Origin: Ophiocordyceps camponoti-saundersi (nom. inval.)
Taxonomy: Eukaryota; Ascomycota; Sordariomycetes; Hypocreales; Ophiocordycipitaceae
DNA length: 58,298 bases
Direction: 5' to 3'
NCBI GenBank assembly: GCA_003339415.1
Contig: PDHQ01000222.1
Coordinates: forward strand, 1 to 58,298
Shown here: one piece after another, positions 31,006-43,708 of the stretch
Layout: each line of letters starts with the position of its first letter
Numbering within the stretch: the first letter of the stretch is position 1
Translations under genes and position numbers: made by a program
Notes under the pieces: generated by a model
Databases searched by the model: none
What the model was told of the DNA's origin: nothing
What the model saw: only the letters and a program-made list of their open reading frames with translations

Positions 31006-34000
31006 ATGTCCCGCCATCTCCGACGCCTCGCGGCCAATATGAGCTTGGCTGATCTTTACCGCAAGCAGAGCTACCCCGTCGACTCTCCCAACGAGATGAT
31101 CATGGACGCCGACGACTATGTTGGCGCCATCGACGCTGACAAGGATCCCGTCGCAATCATCAGCCCCGACAACCTCGACCAGGTTGAAGCGGGTCATCAG
31201 CTCCAGGATCTGCCCCTGGCTGACGATCGTACGTCTTGCTCTTTCCTCTCCCCCTTCTCAGTTCCTTCACATCCGAGCTGACATGGTGTCGATGATAGAC
31301 GAGGCCATGAAGGAGCTGGCCCTGCCGCAATTATTAGACGAGCCCAAGATTTTGGAAGATTATACATTTACGTGGCCCGTCGAGAACTGGCGTGGACTCG
31401 GCAAGAAAGAGCACGGTCCCGTCTTTCACGCCGGCGGCTTTCCTTGGTGCGTCGTCCGCTATCACCCCCATGCGAGCCTCTTTGCTACTCTCCGCCGCTT
31501 CCCCTTGCGCGATGCGCTTTTGCGAAGAAGCTTGCTGACACTGCTACCGTCGCAGGCGCATCCTGCTCTTTCCTCATGGTAACAACACCGACCAGTGCTC
31601 CATCTATCTCGAACACGGCTTCGAGCCCGACGCCGTCCCCGAAAATTGGAGCTGCTGCGTTCAATTCGCCCTAGTCCTATGGAATCCCAATGATCCCAGC
31701 TTATACGTTCACCATGCTGCGCATCACCGCTTCACTAAGGAGGAGGGCGACTGGGGCTTCACTCGATTCGTTGAGCATCGGAGAATGTTCAATGTCCCCT
31801 GGGAGAATGGCAGCCGCCCGCTGTGCGAAAACGATGCTGCCAACATCACGGCCTATCTACGGTTTGTCGAGGACGAGACGGGCGTCTTGTGGCACAATTT
31901 CGTCAACTACGACTCCAAAAAGGAGACCGGATACGTCGGCCTCAAGAATCAGGGGGCCACATGCTATCTCAACTCTCTGCTTCAATCTCTGTACTTTACT
32001 AATGCGTTTCGCAAGGTTTGTCGCATCGCCCACCCTGCTCTGTCCTGCATGCTAAAATTCACTGCCAGGCCGTCTACGAGATCCCTACGGAAAACGACGA
32101 GAGCATGCAAAACTCAGCCTACACCCTGCAGCGGCTTTTCTATCAGCTGCAGACATCGGACCAGGCCGTCGGCACCAATGAACTCACAAAGTCTTTTGGC
32201 TGGGAGACGCGTCACATTTTCGAGCAGCAGGACGTGCAGGAGCTCTCGCGAAAGCTTATGGAGCGCATGGAGGAAAAGATGAAGGGCACCAAGGCTGAAA
32301 ACGTGCTCCCTGAGATGTTCAGCGGTAAGATCAAGACTTACATCTCGTGTATCAACGTGGATTACGAGTCGAGCCGCATCGAAGACTTTTGGGACATTCA
32401 GCTCAATGTCAGTGGCAACAGAAACCTGCTCGATAGCTTCCAGGACTACATTCAAGTCGAGAAGATGGACGGCGAGAATCAATATTTTGCCGGTGACCAG
32501 CATAAGCTTCAGGACGCCAACAAAGGCGTCATCTTTACCAGCTTCCCGGACGTGCTGCATCTGCAGCTGAAGCGTTTCGAATACGATATCCAAAGAGACA
32601 TGATGATGAAGATTAACGATAGATACGAGTTTCCCGAGATCTTCGACGCTGCGCCTTATCTGACCGAGGACGCCAGCAAGTCCTCGGAACCCTGGACGTA
32701 CCAGTTGCACGGCGTACTCGTCCACAGTGGCGACCTCAATGCCGGTCATTACTACGCCTTCCTAAAACCGGAAAAGGACGGATGGTTCTACAAGTACGAC
32801 GACGACAAGGTGACGCGTGCCACCGTTCGGGAGGTTCTTGAGGAAAACTTTGGTGGGGAGTATAGAACGCCAAACGGCTACCCGCGAGCTCCCCTGCAGA
32901 AGAAGACGCCTTTGATGCGGCAAAACAGCGCCTACATGTTGGTCTATATCCGGCAATCCAAGCTGGATAAGATTTTGTGTCCGGTGGCTTTGGACGATAT
33001 CCCACGGCATCTTCGTAAGCCCCTGATTCCTAAGAACGCTGCACTGTGCCATGGCTGACGAGAGCGTGACAGGGCAACGATTCGAGGAAGAGAACGCGCT
33101 GCGGGAAGCCCGAAGACGCGAGCAGCGAGAGGCCCATCTGTACATGATGGCCAAGGTCATCACCGACGACACCTTCTTGGAGTATGGTGGAACCGATTTG
33201 TGTTCCTTCGACGCCAACCCGGAGGTTGACGCCGCCGCCCCGAGGTCGTATCGCATCCGTCGCACAATGACCATGGAGGAGTTCGTTGAGCAGGTCGCGG
33301 CCGACATGGGTCAGGATGCACGCAAGGTACGCCTCTGGCTCATGGTGAACCGGCAAAATAAGACGATTCGCCCGGACCAACCCATCATGGACCTGCGGCC
33401 TACGGTTGAAGATGTCTTCTCACGGTCCGCGGCGCACCGAGACACGAGCCTGCGCGTGTGGGCCGAAGTTGCAGAGGAGTTTGACGCGGCGGGCGAGCCC
33501 ATCTGGCCGTCATACCAAAGCCAGGCCAACGGCGGTCTGGCCAAAAACGACACAATTCTTATACTTCTCAAGAACTTTGACTACGCACAACAGAGGCTCA
33601 GGGGCGTCGGCCACGTCTACATAAGTAAGGAAAAGAAGGTCGAAGAGCTGGTTCCCCTGATCTTGCATCGGATGGGCTGGGGCGAGAAGCTTCCCGCCGA
33701 CGAGAAGCTGCTGCTGTGGGAGGTACGTCTTCCACCTGTCGATCCCTCCTCGGCAAATTTGGACAGTTCGAAACTGACGCGCATCGGCAGGAAATTAAAC
33801 CGACCATGATTGAGCCGCTGAAGCCTAAGCAGTCTCTTAAGGTGGCGGAATTACAGGACGGCGACATCATCTGCTTCCAGCGGACAACGGAGAAGGCGGA
33901 TCAACAGCGAGCGTCCAACAAGGCGCTGCAGGAACCGTGCGTCGACGCTCTTCCCTCCCGGTCCCCTTTCCTGCGACGTAAAGTCGCAGCTAAAGCCGCA

Positions 34001-35173
34001 GCTAGCTCACCCGTTTCCTCCAGAGTCCGTAGTACCGAGCACTTCGACGACGCCCGCGAGCACTACGACTTCTTGGAGCACAAGCGGACCGTTCGATTTT
34101 ATCCACATCCGAATCGACGCGATCAAACGCAGTATGCACCATTCGACCTCGTACTCAACGCCAAAATCACCTACGACACGCTATCGGAGCGCGTCGGCGC
34201 CTACCTCTCTATCCCCTCCACACATATCCGCTTATGGACGGTCAACGCGACAACCAATAACCCCAAAGCTCCGGTTCGACGGGGAACTAACCCCAGTCTT
34301 CGACAGATACTGAATCCGATGGGGTCAAACTCGCTGAACCAGACGCAGAGGAACGACGCCTTCTTCTATGAGGTTCTGGAGATGAGCCTAGCAGAGCTCG
34401 ATACGAAGAAGAGTATCAAGGTGACGTGGTTGAGCGACGGCATTACGAAAGAGGTAAGTCGTCATTTTTGTCTGCTCCCTTTTTTTTTCCGCGATGCTTA
34501 CGAAGAGACAGGAACACCTCGACCTGCTCGTTCCCAAAACAGGGACAATCGAGGACTTGATTCAGGCGCTCATCAAAAAGGCCAAGATTGCAGATGAGGC
34601 AGAAGGTGGACGGATTAGAGTGTATGAGTCAAGCTCCAACCGTTTCTATCGTGAGCCTCAGCGGGAGCATCCCGTTCTCAACCTCAACGAGTACACGCAA
34701 TTATTCGCCGAGCGTGTTCCCGAGGAAGAGGTCAAGGCAGAGGAGAAGAACTTTATCCAAGTCTTCCACTTTCAGAACGAGGTCAATCGGGTGCACGGTG
34801 TCCCGTTCAAGTTCCTGCTCAAAGAGGTAAGAAATGCATTTCACTGGACCAGAAGAAGGCAACTGACACGGGATGCGCAGGGTGAAAAGTTTAGCGACAC
34901 CAAAAAGCGACTGGAAAAGCGAACTGGCCTGAAAGGCAAGAGTTTCGAGAAGATCAAGTTTGCCGTTGTCAGGAGGGCACACTACTCGAAGCCCCAGTAC
35001 CTCCAAGATGGTGAGTCGGTCCTTGCACAAGAGAGACGAAACAGCTGGCTGACTGTACGGTAGACGACGAGCTATGGGAAGTGGCATCGTCAGAAGACGA
35101 CATGCTGGCATTGGACCACGTGGATAGATCGCGATCACTGCGCAACGGCGTTGGGGATCTCTTCCTTCGTTGA
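31006..35173 (+). CDS. USP7/UBP15-type ubiquitin-specific protease
   Basis: Ten exons: 31006-31228, 31299-31446, 31556-32015, 32069-33014, 33073-33722, 33791-33936, 34024-34453, 34512-34826, 34881-35010 and 35064-35173, giving about 1185 residues. An acidic N-terminus is followed by a MATH/TRAF domain ([24 protein letters not shown]). The USP catalytic domain has the Cys box [16 protein letters not shown] and the His box [18 protein letters not shown]. The C-terminal half carries the ubiquitin-like USP7 modules ([33 protein letters not shown]). Yeast Ubp15 and animal USP7 remove ubiquitin from cell-cycle, endocytic and nuclear substrates. Introns at 33937-34023 (87 nt) and 34827-34880 (54 nt) are multiples of three without stops, so retained forms would also be open. 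The start is the least certain part: ATGs at 31006, 31039 and 31099 are in frame, and an upstream exon is possible. Confidence 0.9.
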
Positions 35174-35588
35174 AAGGAAGGCGCGCGGGCTACGCGAGGT
35201 TTGTGCGTGAAGCCCGTGTGCGGTGCGTGTATTTTTCTCCCTTTTCTGTTTTCCCTGTCTTGGCCATTGCTCTTCCCGGCACGAGGGCGAGTGAGTGAAG
35301 CAAAATGAGTTTGATGAGGCAGGCATATAACACACATAAAGACAAACCACGACTGGACTACGGCTGGAGTGGACATGGAAGATATGAGCGAGCAGAATCG
35401 GCGTCCAAAAAGAGGCATTCGGGGGAGGGGAGGGGAGGGGAGGGGAGGGGAAGGTCCACAACCTTTTCTGTCTCGAGCGGAAAGCTCCGTATCCGGCTAC
35501 GTGAATATTTGCTGCTTGGAGAGAAATATTGTCATTATGAATAGGGTGGGCGAGGACGGAGGCAGGCAGAGAGACAGACAGACCGGGC

Positions 35589-35658
<70 letters not shown>

Positions 35659-36070
35659 AGGGGCTGAGGAGTGAGGGGGCATCCTGGTTACGGTAGTCTA
35701 CAGCTTTGGGATTGGGTAGAAGGACGAGAAAGCATTCGTTCACCTATCATTGATGAGTTTTACTAGCCGGCGAGGAAGCAAAGACTATATTCTCTTATTA
35801 ACTGGTATAGCAGTGATCGACGGAGGAAGCTTTGTTATCTCTCCCTTTTCCCCTCTCATCGACTCAACATGCTGTACGCATCGCGACCGTTTGAGAGAAG
35901 ACGATATAAAGGGGCAATAACCGGGAGACGAACAGCTTGGAGCCGTAGCAGTTACCGGACGAGAATCTCAAGCGACGGACTGTGGCATGTAGATGGGGAC
36001 GAATCCTGCAGAAGAAAAAAAAATGGCAAACAAAATAGAAGTGTCAGTTTCAGTTGAAGGGGGGTCTCGG
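35174..36070. other. Convergent intergenic region with GGGGA and GA repeats
   Basis: Lies between the ends of the USP7-like gene and the asparaginase gene. It holds a (GGGGA)n run at 35421-35450 with G-quadruplex potential on this strand and a pure AG dinucleotide microsatellite at 35591-35656. No gene is supported; frames through the AG run are Arg/Glu or Ser/Leu dipeptide repeats. Confidence 0.7.
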
Positions 36071-37733
36071 TTAGGGGGGAACGGCGGTACGCTTGGCGAG
36101 GGGACCTCGTTCCCTCTCGTCTGCGGAAAGGTGTGCACCTGCGGATGTGAGGAGACGGGCTACGTCGTCGTTGCCGGAGAGGAGGGCTAGGAAGAGGGGC
36201 GAGTTGTTGGCCCTATTCCGGACGTGGACGCTCGCGCCGCGGCTGAGGAGGTCGAGCATGATTGGGGAACTGCCGCCGACGGCGGCCAGGTGGACGGGCG
36301 TGTTGCCGGCGTAGTCTGGCATGTTGAGGAGGCTGGGGCCGTCGTCGGTGTTGAGGATGGTCGCGGCCGCCGTCGGCTCGTCTGCTTGGATGGCGTAGCC
36401 TAGCGCTGCCGACGCGGCTTGGAGGGGGGTCAGGAGGCTGGCGGCGGCGGCCAGGGGGGGCGCGGGGTGGGTGAAGGTCGGGAGCGTCGGCTCCGTCAGC
36501 TCGCCGCGGAGGGAGCGGCCGAAGAGGCAGGCCATTTCGCGACCCTGGAGCGGTGGGTCGCGGCGGACTGCGAGGAGGTAGGAGAGCTTGGCGAGGGCGG
36601 CCTCGGCCGTCATGTCGAGGCCGAAGATGACCCCGGCGCGGCCGAGAAGGGTGCCGGGGGCGTAGACGGGGGAGGCAAAGCCGCTGACGCACTGGCTGAC
36701 GTTTACGACGACGACGCCGCGCTCGACGGCTGCGGCCATGGCCGACGTGAGGGGGCCGTCCGCGCCGCCGGGGACGTTGCCCATGCCAAAGGTTTCGAGG
36801 ATGAGGCCGCGGAGGTGCGGGAGCCGGAGGACGGCGTCGATCATCTCGGCGCGGATGCCTGGGAAGACGCGGAGGCAGGCGACGTCAGTGGTGTCGAGGG
36901 GGGGTTCGAGCTGGAAGCCGGCGATGGAGGTGGGGCGAAGGACAAGGGGCCAGTTGACGTCGATGCCGAGGCCGTTGACGCGGGCGAGGGGGTCGCAGTT
37001 GGGGCTTGCGAAGGCTTCGAACGAGGCGGCCGAGACCTTTGTCGTGCGATTGCCGCGGTAGAGCTTGTGGTGGAAGAAGAGGCAGACTTCGGGGATGACA
37101 AAGGTGCCGGCGATGATCAGCGAGCCGCGGAGGTTATCGACGGCGTCGGAGTGGAGAGCGAAGATGGGCGCCTGAGAGCCGGTGAGGATGACGGGCTTTC
37201 CGAGGTTGGCGAAGTGAAATGACAGGGCGGAGGCAGTGTAGGCGAGGGAATCGGTGCCGTGGAGGATGACGAAGCCGTCGAAGAGATGGTAGTTTTCGTG
37301 GACGATGGACGCCATGGCTGTCCAGTCGGAGGCGTTGATGCACGACGAGTCGACCAGGGGGTCGAATTCGACGACAGCATAGCGGATATGGCGTTTGTAC
37401 TCTGTCGGGGGGGTTCGGAGCGAGGGGAGGCTGACGGGCTTGCCGTTGCGAAAGGCCTGTAGCTGGACTTTGATGTTGTCGTTGAGTTGGCTGTGCGTGC
37501 CAAGTCAAGGGAGGGCATCTTGAATGGATCATACCTTCAAGTCCAGACATGTCGTTGAAGCTCAGCCTCGGGGCTAGAGCCTTATCGAGGAAGCCATCGC
37601 TCGGCGTCAGTCCGTCGGGACCTGGTTGCATGCAGATGGTGCCGCCGGTGCCTATGATGAGGACCCGGGATTCGGGAAGGCCGGCGGCGGCGGCGTTATC
37701 GTCGAGATTTGCGTCGACTTGTGAAGGTGCCAT
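36071..37733 (-). CDS. L-asparaginase with C-terminal ankyrin repeats
   Basis: Two exons on the minus strand, 37549-37733 and 36071-37490, give about 534 residues. Both active-site threonine motifs of type I/II asparaginases are present: IIGTGGTICM near residue 30 and VILHGTDSLAYTAS near residue 125. The C-terminal domain follows (LILETFGMGNVPGG). After about residue 430 come ankyrin-type units (DYAGNTPVHLAAVGGS, NNSPLFLALLSGNDDVARLL). This cytosolic asparaginase-ankyrin architecture resembles animal 60-kDa lysophospholipase/asparaginase and many fungal homologues. It hydrolyses asparagine to aspartate and ammonia. The intron is the weak point: the strong-looking GTATGA donor at 37536 would give a 44-nt intron and shift frame. 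A GTCTGG donor gives 58 nt and keeps the frame, so it was chosen. No signal peptide is visible. Confidence 0.88.
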
Positions 37734-39354
37734 TTTTTTCCTGAGTGAATTATTCTTCTAGTTGAAATACTGTAGATGGAAGATGGCGTCGAAGGCGACT
37801 CAGACAGGCTTGTTCATGCTCTCTCGCCGGTAGCGACTTGAGAAAAGAGCAAGATGATCCCAACAAAACAACAGTAAAGTGTCCGGCTCAAGATCCCGCA
37901 AGGCGATGGAACACGAGGTGCCAAGAACAAGGGATAGAGCGAGAAATCCCGGGAGTTTTAGTCATGAGATGTGATCGGGCAAACGAGGATGAATCGTCAC
38001 CGCATCACCGTCTGGCCGTGGCCTGAGGATCAAGGCGTGATCCATGGCTAGCCTTACGCTAGAAGACGATTCTGTGACAAACAAAGGAGGGATGAATACT
38101 GACGAGGCGAGAGAGACAGAGAGGAGTGGGGGGAGAGAAGGCCAAAGTATGTGAAGGGCAGAGAAGTAAAGGGAGGTTAATACGAGAAAGGAGGTTCGTT
38201 CATCCGTCGTCAGCTTGAAGAAACAATGAAGAGCCGATCTCGGCCTTGTATTACATAATGATTTTTGCATGCACACCGCTGTTAGAAGCGATGGTGGGGA
38301 CAGACAGGTACCTAGGTACCCATCAGCAGGCGCTCGCTAATAGAAAACTGCTTAGTCATCTCACCACCTGCAATTTAATGTCTTTAGGCGCGACGGAAGC
38401 TTCCCATGCTTCTTTTTCTCGATCATCACCACTATCGTCGAAGAGAGAGCCTATGCTATGAGATGGTTATCTTCTTCTATGAGATCTCATGGTATATTTT
38501 CTCCTAGCAGTCAGATGAGCCCACCTCGGTTTGTATCGTGGTGTGGGGGAAAGACGAGTTCCGGTCCTAAGCAACTTGTAAGCGCTGCCAGTTGGTTGGC
38601 GGCGGTGACCCCGAAAGGGAAGGTTGTGAAGCGAAAAAAAAGAAACAATCCATTGATAGCAGCCATGTGGCAACTCTTCTTGTTGGTAAGGATTTCTTAG
38701 AGAGTTCGCAGTAACGGAATCGCCGTGGTTGAGTTGACAATGCCATGGTTTCCTTGTTAAGGTTGTGGCTATGTCTATCTCTATTGACCATTGTTAACTA
38801 CCTAATTACAACAACGAGACCAACAAGATTCATCTTTCCATCCAACCGTGGCTTAACTGAAGAACAAGAGATTGATGCTAAAAATACACAAGATTCGAGT
38901 GCCGGTATATACTAGCTATCACCTACCTACCTACCTAGGCAGGTAAGCATCCTTCACCTCCTCCTCCTTGCTTTTCTTATCTTGCTTGCCACGACAAGTT
39001 CTCGTCTTTAAGTCTGACTTGCATACACACATACAACTTCCTTCCAGCCATGGACTCATCAACCTATAATACTTGGATGCCCCCTTCTTCTCTTCCCTCT
39101 CTCCTCATCCCTCTCACTCTTCTCTCTCTGCTGTCTTCAATCTCTCTCTCTGCCTCCTTCTCTCTCTCTGTCTCCGCCTCTCTTACTTTCTCTCTGCCAC
39201 CCCCCTTTTCTCTCTCTACTTCACTCTCCCTCTCTCTCTCTCGTGTCTTCCCTCTCTTTTGTTACCCATCTCTCATATCTCCCATTTTCATCTCTCTCTT
39301 CGTCTCCCTTCTTCTCTCTCCTTTCTTCAAATCATCCCAAAAGCACTCCAAGCC
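37734..39354. other. Divergent intergenic region with CT-rich leader of the S28 peptidase
   Basis: Separates the asparaginase and S28 peptidase starts (1.6 kb). It contains a TACCTAGGTACC palindrome-like word (38310-38320), an ACCT run ending in CCTAGG (38922-38940) and a strong CTCTCT tract (39090-39330). The peptidase frame stays open 94 codons upstream of its signal peptide through the CT tract, but that extension is low-complexity. No other gene is convincing. Confidence 0.5.
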
Positions 39355-40997
39355 ATGCATTTCTTCAGCGTCATCTCAGCTGAGCTTCTGCTCATTAGTC
39401 TTGCCACAGCCATCGGCTCTCTTGGACCTCTTCCTCTGCCAATCCGCAACTCAACCAGTCTCCCACCACGCGGCCACCCATGGACGTCGGGCCTCTTCAG
39501 ACAGTACATCAATCACAAAAATCACAGCTTGGGAACCTTTGACCAACGCTTCTGGTGGAACACCGACCATTGGGGCGGCCCTGGCTCGCCCATTCTATTC
39601 CAGGCCCCTGGCGAATCTGGGGTAGACCCCCAATACCTTAGATCGTCTCCTCGATATCTCGAAGGTCTTTTGGCCGAAACGAACAAAGCCGCCCTCATTG
39701 CACTTGAGCATCGCTACTTTGGAGAGAGTCTGCCTTTCGGAAAGAAATTTGGAGTCGAAGAGATGCAATACCTGACGCTCGAGAACGCCATAGAGGACCT
39801 CATCCACTTCGCCAACAGTGTCGTCCTCCCATTTGACCGAAACGGCTCTTCAAAGCCTCAAAATGCCCCCTGGATCATTTCTGGTTGCTCATACTCGGGA
39901 GCGTTGGCCGCGTGGATCAACGTTCTCTCACCAGGGACTTTTTGGGCATATCATTGCGGTAGCGCTGTTGTCGAAGCTATTTCCGACTTGAGCGGCTACA
40001 ATGGCCAGGTCGAGAAAGCGATGCCGCGAAACTGCAGCGCCGACATGAAAAGGGTCGCCGCACACTTTGATCAGGTCTTGGGTGGCGGCACGTCGGAGGA
40101 GCGGAGCGAGCTCGGGAAAATGTTCAACGTTCCCAGCAACAGCAGCGACGGGGACTATGCTTCGGTCCTTTCAAACGCCATCGGTACATGGCAAAATGTT
40201 CAGTTTACAAGTGGTCACAATAACTTTACGATCATGTGCGACTACGTCGAGGTGAGTTCGCTTGCTCCCGTTGCGAGAACTCGAGGGGGTTTAGAAGCAG
40301 CAACTAATACGCGACGCAGAACCAATGGCCTGGGAGCAACTCTTCAGTCCCCGGCGCCGACGGTGTAGGCACGAAACGTGCCGTCGAGGGCCTTTCCAGG
40401 TGGACGAGGGACATTAGTTCGGAGTTGCCTCAACTGGACAAAGATTCTCAAACGGCATGGAATTGGTTCCTCTGCAACGAGCCGTAAGTCATTCCTTGAA
40501 AGCAGAAAATCCAAACGAAGTAGAGCTGACATGTGCCCGAAAACAGGTTCGAGTGGTGGCCGATCGCAGGCCCTGACGACGGTGGCATCGTGCCCAAGGC
40601 CCTTACGCGGGATTACTTCCTTCAATCCTGTTACAATATGTTTCCGGCCAAGGACAAACAGACCTTTGGAATTGCAAAGGGTCACACCGTCGAACAGGTC
40701 AACGCCAAAACGGGCGGCTGGAACAAAGTCAACACGACGCGCCTGCTATGGGTCAACGGCGAGCTCGATCCCTGGCTCCCGGCCACCGTCTCCTCTGAGA
40801 AGCGGCCCGGCGGACCGCTGAAGAGCACCAAAGAGGTCCCCGTATGGGTAATTCCCAAGGGCTCGCATTGCAATGAGATCAAGGTCGCAAATGCCGATGT
40901 CAACGAAGGCGCTCGCCGTGCCATCACCGGAGTCGACAAGCAGATGAAGGAATGGGTTAATGAGTTTTACGAGCTTCACGGCAAAACGAGGACATGA
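39355..40997 (+). CDS. Secreted serine peptidase, S28 family
   Basis: Three exons, 39355-40251, 40320-40483 and 40547-40997, give 503 residues. A signal peptide (MHFFSVISAELLLISLATAIG) fixes the start. The fold is an alpha/beta-hydrolase with the catalytic serine in ISGCSYSGALAAW (about residue 183), aspartate in VNGELDPW (about residue 427) and histidine in PKGSHCNE (about residue 457). The FDQRFWWNTDHWGG segment and the EHRYFGESLPFG block are hallmarks of the Pro-Xaa carboxypeptidase/dipeptidyl-peptidase II family. Several N-x-S/T sites suggest glycosylation. Likely cleaves after proline in extracellular peptides, often at acid pH. The introns have strong GTGAGT and GTAAGT donors. No neighbour suggests a specific pathway. 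Confidence 0.9.
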
Positions 40998-41565
40998 GTT
41001 TATCCTGATACATGGCGTTGGGAGGATGGAAATACCCCTTATAGAACATTCTTCACGCACCCTTAGAAGGTAGCATTAGGTTCGAAGAATAGACTTAGTC
41101 AATATTAGTAACTATCACAGACGCAACACTAGCCCTCAGAAATGCTCTGAAGAGAATGTCCTGAAGAGACGCTCAGTTCATGGACCCTATGAGGCCGTGA
41201 TGCGGGCGCTGCCGTGACCACATTCAACGTCAGTCTGGCAATGAGCAACCCGGGGATTTGCCGCTCGACAGCCGTCAAACTCAAACAAGGGACCCCTTCC
41301 CAGCCCCGGGCCCCACCCCGGAGGACCTCGGACCGCAATGGGCATCTCTGAGTCTCTGAGTCTCTGACACACGGTATGCCTGACGTAAGCCTCCTCCTTA
41401 CTCAGCTTTATCACGTTCCCTCGTCTTTCACTCAACCCCTCCGCATCTCTCTGCCTCGCATCAGCCGACTATCGCATTCGCCGCCGCCGCCGGCAAAAGG
41501 GCCATGCCGCGCCGCTCAGCTGTGCATTTCCCGCTCGAGCCACTCTCCGTCTAGGCTTGCTTGCC
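40998..41565. other. Intergenic region between the S28 peptidase and BUR1 genes
   Basis: 568 bp with the 3' flank of the peptidase and the leader of BUR1. GTCTCTGA occurs three times at 41345-41370. No gene is seen. Confidence 0.5.
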
Positions 41566-43465
41566 ATGGAGAAGCCTCCCGAGAATACGCCTGGCGGCAC
41601 TTCGCCCCGCACCTTTGCCCTTAACCACCTTCGCCCCAAGAACAGCTTCCACGGTTGCTCGCATATCACCGACTACGAGCTGCAGGGCAAGCTGGGGGAG
41701 GGCACGTTCGGGTTTGTCGCTTCGTATTCTCCTCCCAAATTCCGTCGGCTAACTTGCTCAGTGAGGTGCATCGAGCTCGGTCCAGGCGGTCTGGGGCGCT
41801 CGTCGCCTTGAAGAAGATAATCATGCATCACGAAAAGGACGGCGTAAGTTGTTACCCTACTCTTCTTCTACTCATAAAGAGTGCAATTTCATTAAAAGGC
41901 GATGGCAATGGCTAGTTCCCGATCACCGCTCTCCGCGAGATCAAGCTGCTCAAACTGCTGTCGCATCCCAACATCTTACGCCTCGAGGACATGGCCGTTG
42001 AACACCCGTCGAGACAGAGTCAGTTGCCCTTTCTTCTTCGCCTTCTCTCTTCCTTCGCTAACCATTCCCCTGAAGGCGACAAGCGAAAGAAACCCATCAT
42101 GTACATGGTGACACCCTATATGGACCACGATCTCTCCGGCTTGCTCGATAATCCTTCGGTGCACTTCAAGGAGGCCCAGGTCAAGTGCTACATGAAGCAG
42201 CTGCTTAAGGGCCTCTGTTACCTTCACGACAATCACATCCTCCATCGCGATATGAAGGCCGCCAATCTCCTCATCAACAACAAAGGAATACTGCAAATCG
42301 CAGATTTCGGTCTGGCTAGGCACTACGACGGCCCGACGCCGCGGCCGGGGCGGCCTATGGGTGAAGGCCGGCGCGACTACACGGGCCTTGTCGTCACCCG
42401 CTGGTATCGCCCCCCCGAGCTCCTACTGCAGCTGAGACAGTACACGACCGCTATTGACGTTTGGGGTGTTGGGTGAGCTGCCTCATCCTTTGTCGACGTT
42501 TTTCCTCTTTACTTTCCGCTAATCGCCGCCTAGCTGCGTATTTGGAGAGATGCTTGTCGGCAAGCCCATTCTGGCTGGGGAGAACGACGCTCACCAACTC
42601 GAGTTGATTTGGGACCTGATGGGCTCGCCCAGCGACGACAACATGCCGAGCTGGAAGCAGCTCCCCGGCGGCGATCATCTCTCGCCGCGGCCGCGGTCTG
42701 GGAATATTCAGAACCGATTTAGAGAGTAGGGCTTGACGTTGCCCACTTATCCTCCGATCGCACTGTTGACTGACTGGTGTTGCGTGTAGATTTGGTTCGG
42801 GCGCTGTTGCCCTCCTGCGTGAGCTGCTCAAGCTTAACTGGCGGAACCGCATCAACGCCGTTGACGCCCTTGAACACCCTTATTTCAAGATGGCTCCTCT
42901 TCCCATGGAGCCGCATGAGATCCCCATGTATGAGGAGAGCCACGAGTTGGACCGCAGAAAGTTCCACGATCGCAAGGCTGCTCTTCCGCCCGCACCCAAG
43001 GGCGGTACCGTCGGCGTTGGGCCAGACGCCAACGGTGCCACGGCTGGCTTTAACAGTGGCGATGGCTACGGTCCCCGCAACGGCGTCAACGGTGGGCGCT
43101 ACAGGAGTGGTCCGGACGAACGCAGGCCGGCATGGCAGAGAGATCGAGGTCCGCCCCCCGCGCGACCACCGCAGGATAGACCCAGCAACCGAGAGGAGCC
43201 GGACTACCGGGACCGTGGAGCACCGCGAAACCGCGTTCCGGCGAGGGGCCCAGGTCCCGACGTTGATACGTATATACCGGCGTACTGCCGCGACGACGGT
43301 GCACGGCGCGGTCCCGACCGCCCGCGGGAAGAGAGGCGGCGCAGGAACAGCAACGATCGGCGAAACGAGCGAGAACGCCATCCAAGAAGCCGCAGTCGCT
43401 CACCGGTTCATGAGAGGGACAGGCGGGAGCGAGACCGAGGCGATCGCGATCCGTATCGGCGATAA
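41566..43465 (+). CDS. BUR1: BUR1/CDK9-type cyclin-dependent kinase
   Basis: Six exons: 41566-41711, 41762-41843, 41916-42018, 42076-42472, 42534-42725 and 42790-43465, giving 531 residues. Kinase landmarks in order: P-loop GEGTFGEV across the first splice, VALKK, the cyclin-binding helix PITALRE that gave CDK9 its old name, [10 protein letters not shown], the DFG motif, and an activation loop with the TRWYRPPE end. The threonine just before [10 protein letters not shown] is the expected T-loop site. A roughly 170-residue C-terminal tail rich in Arg, Asp, Pro and RS dipeptides follows the kinase fold. BUR1 with cyclin BUR2 phosphorylates the RNA polymerase II CTD linker and Spt5 to promote elongation. 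The first intron is only 50 nt. The start sits in a good context (gccATGg). Confidence 0.93.
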
Positions 43466-43708
43466 TTCACTTGAGTATATACGGGATGGAGTTGGGCAGG
43501 GTAAAGGAGGGCAACCGATGTCATTTTCAATTTTTTTTGTCGACAACTTGAGCACAGCGTCCCGGGGGGCGGCAGGGCGTAGGGGTAGGGCTGAAGGCCA
43601 GGGCGGCGGACTTCTTTTGTTGGGAAATTAGGGAACCGCTACAACGCAGGTTCGAAAGTCATGATCTTAGTTGATTCATCGAGCATGATATTAGTTGCTC
43701 TCCAGTAC

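Noticed and set aside
36419..37222. 267-codon Gly/Glu/Val-rich plus-strand frame opposite the asparaginase gene
   Set aside because: Composition reflects the complement of GC-rich codons; the minus strand encodes both asparaginase active-site motifs.
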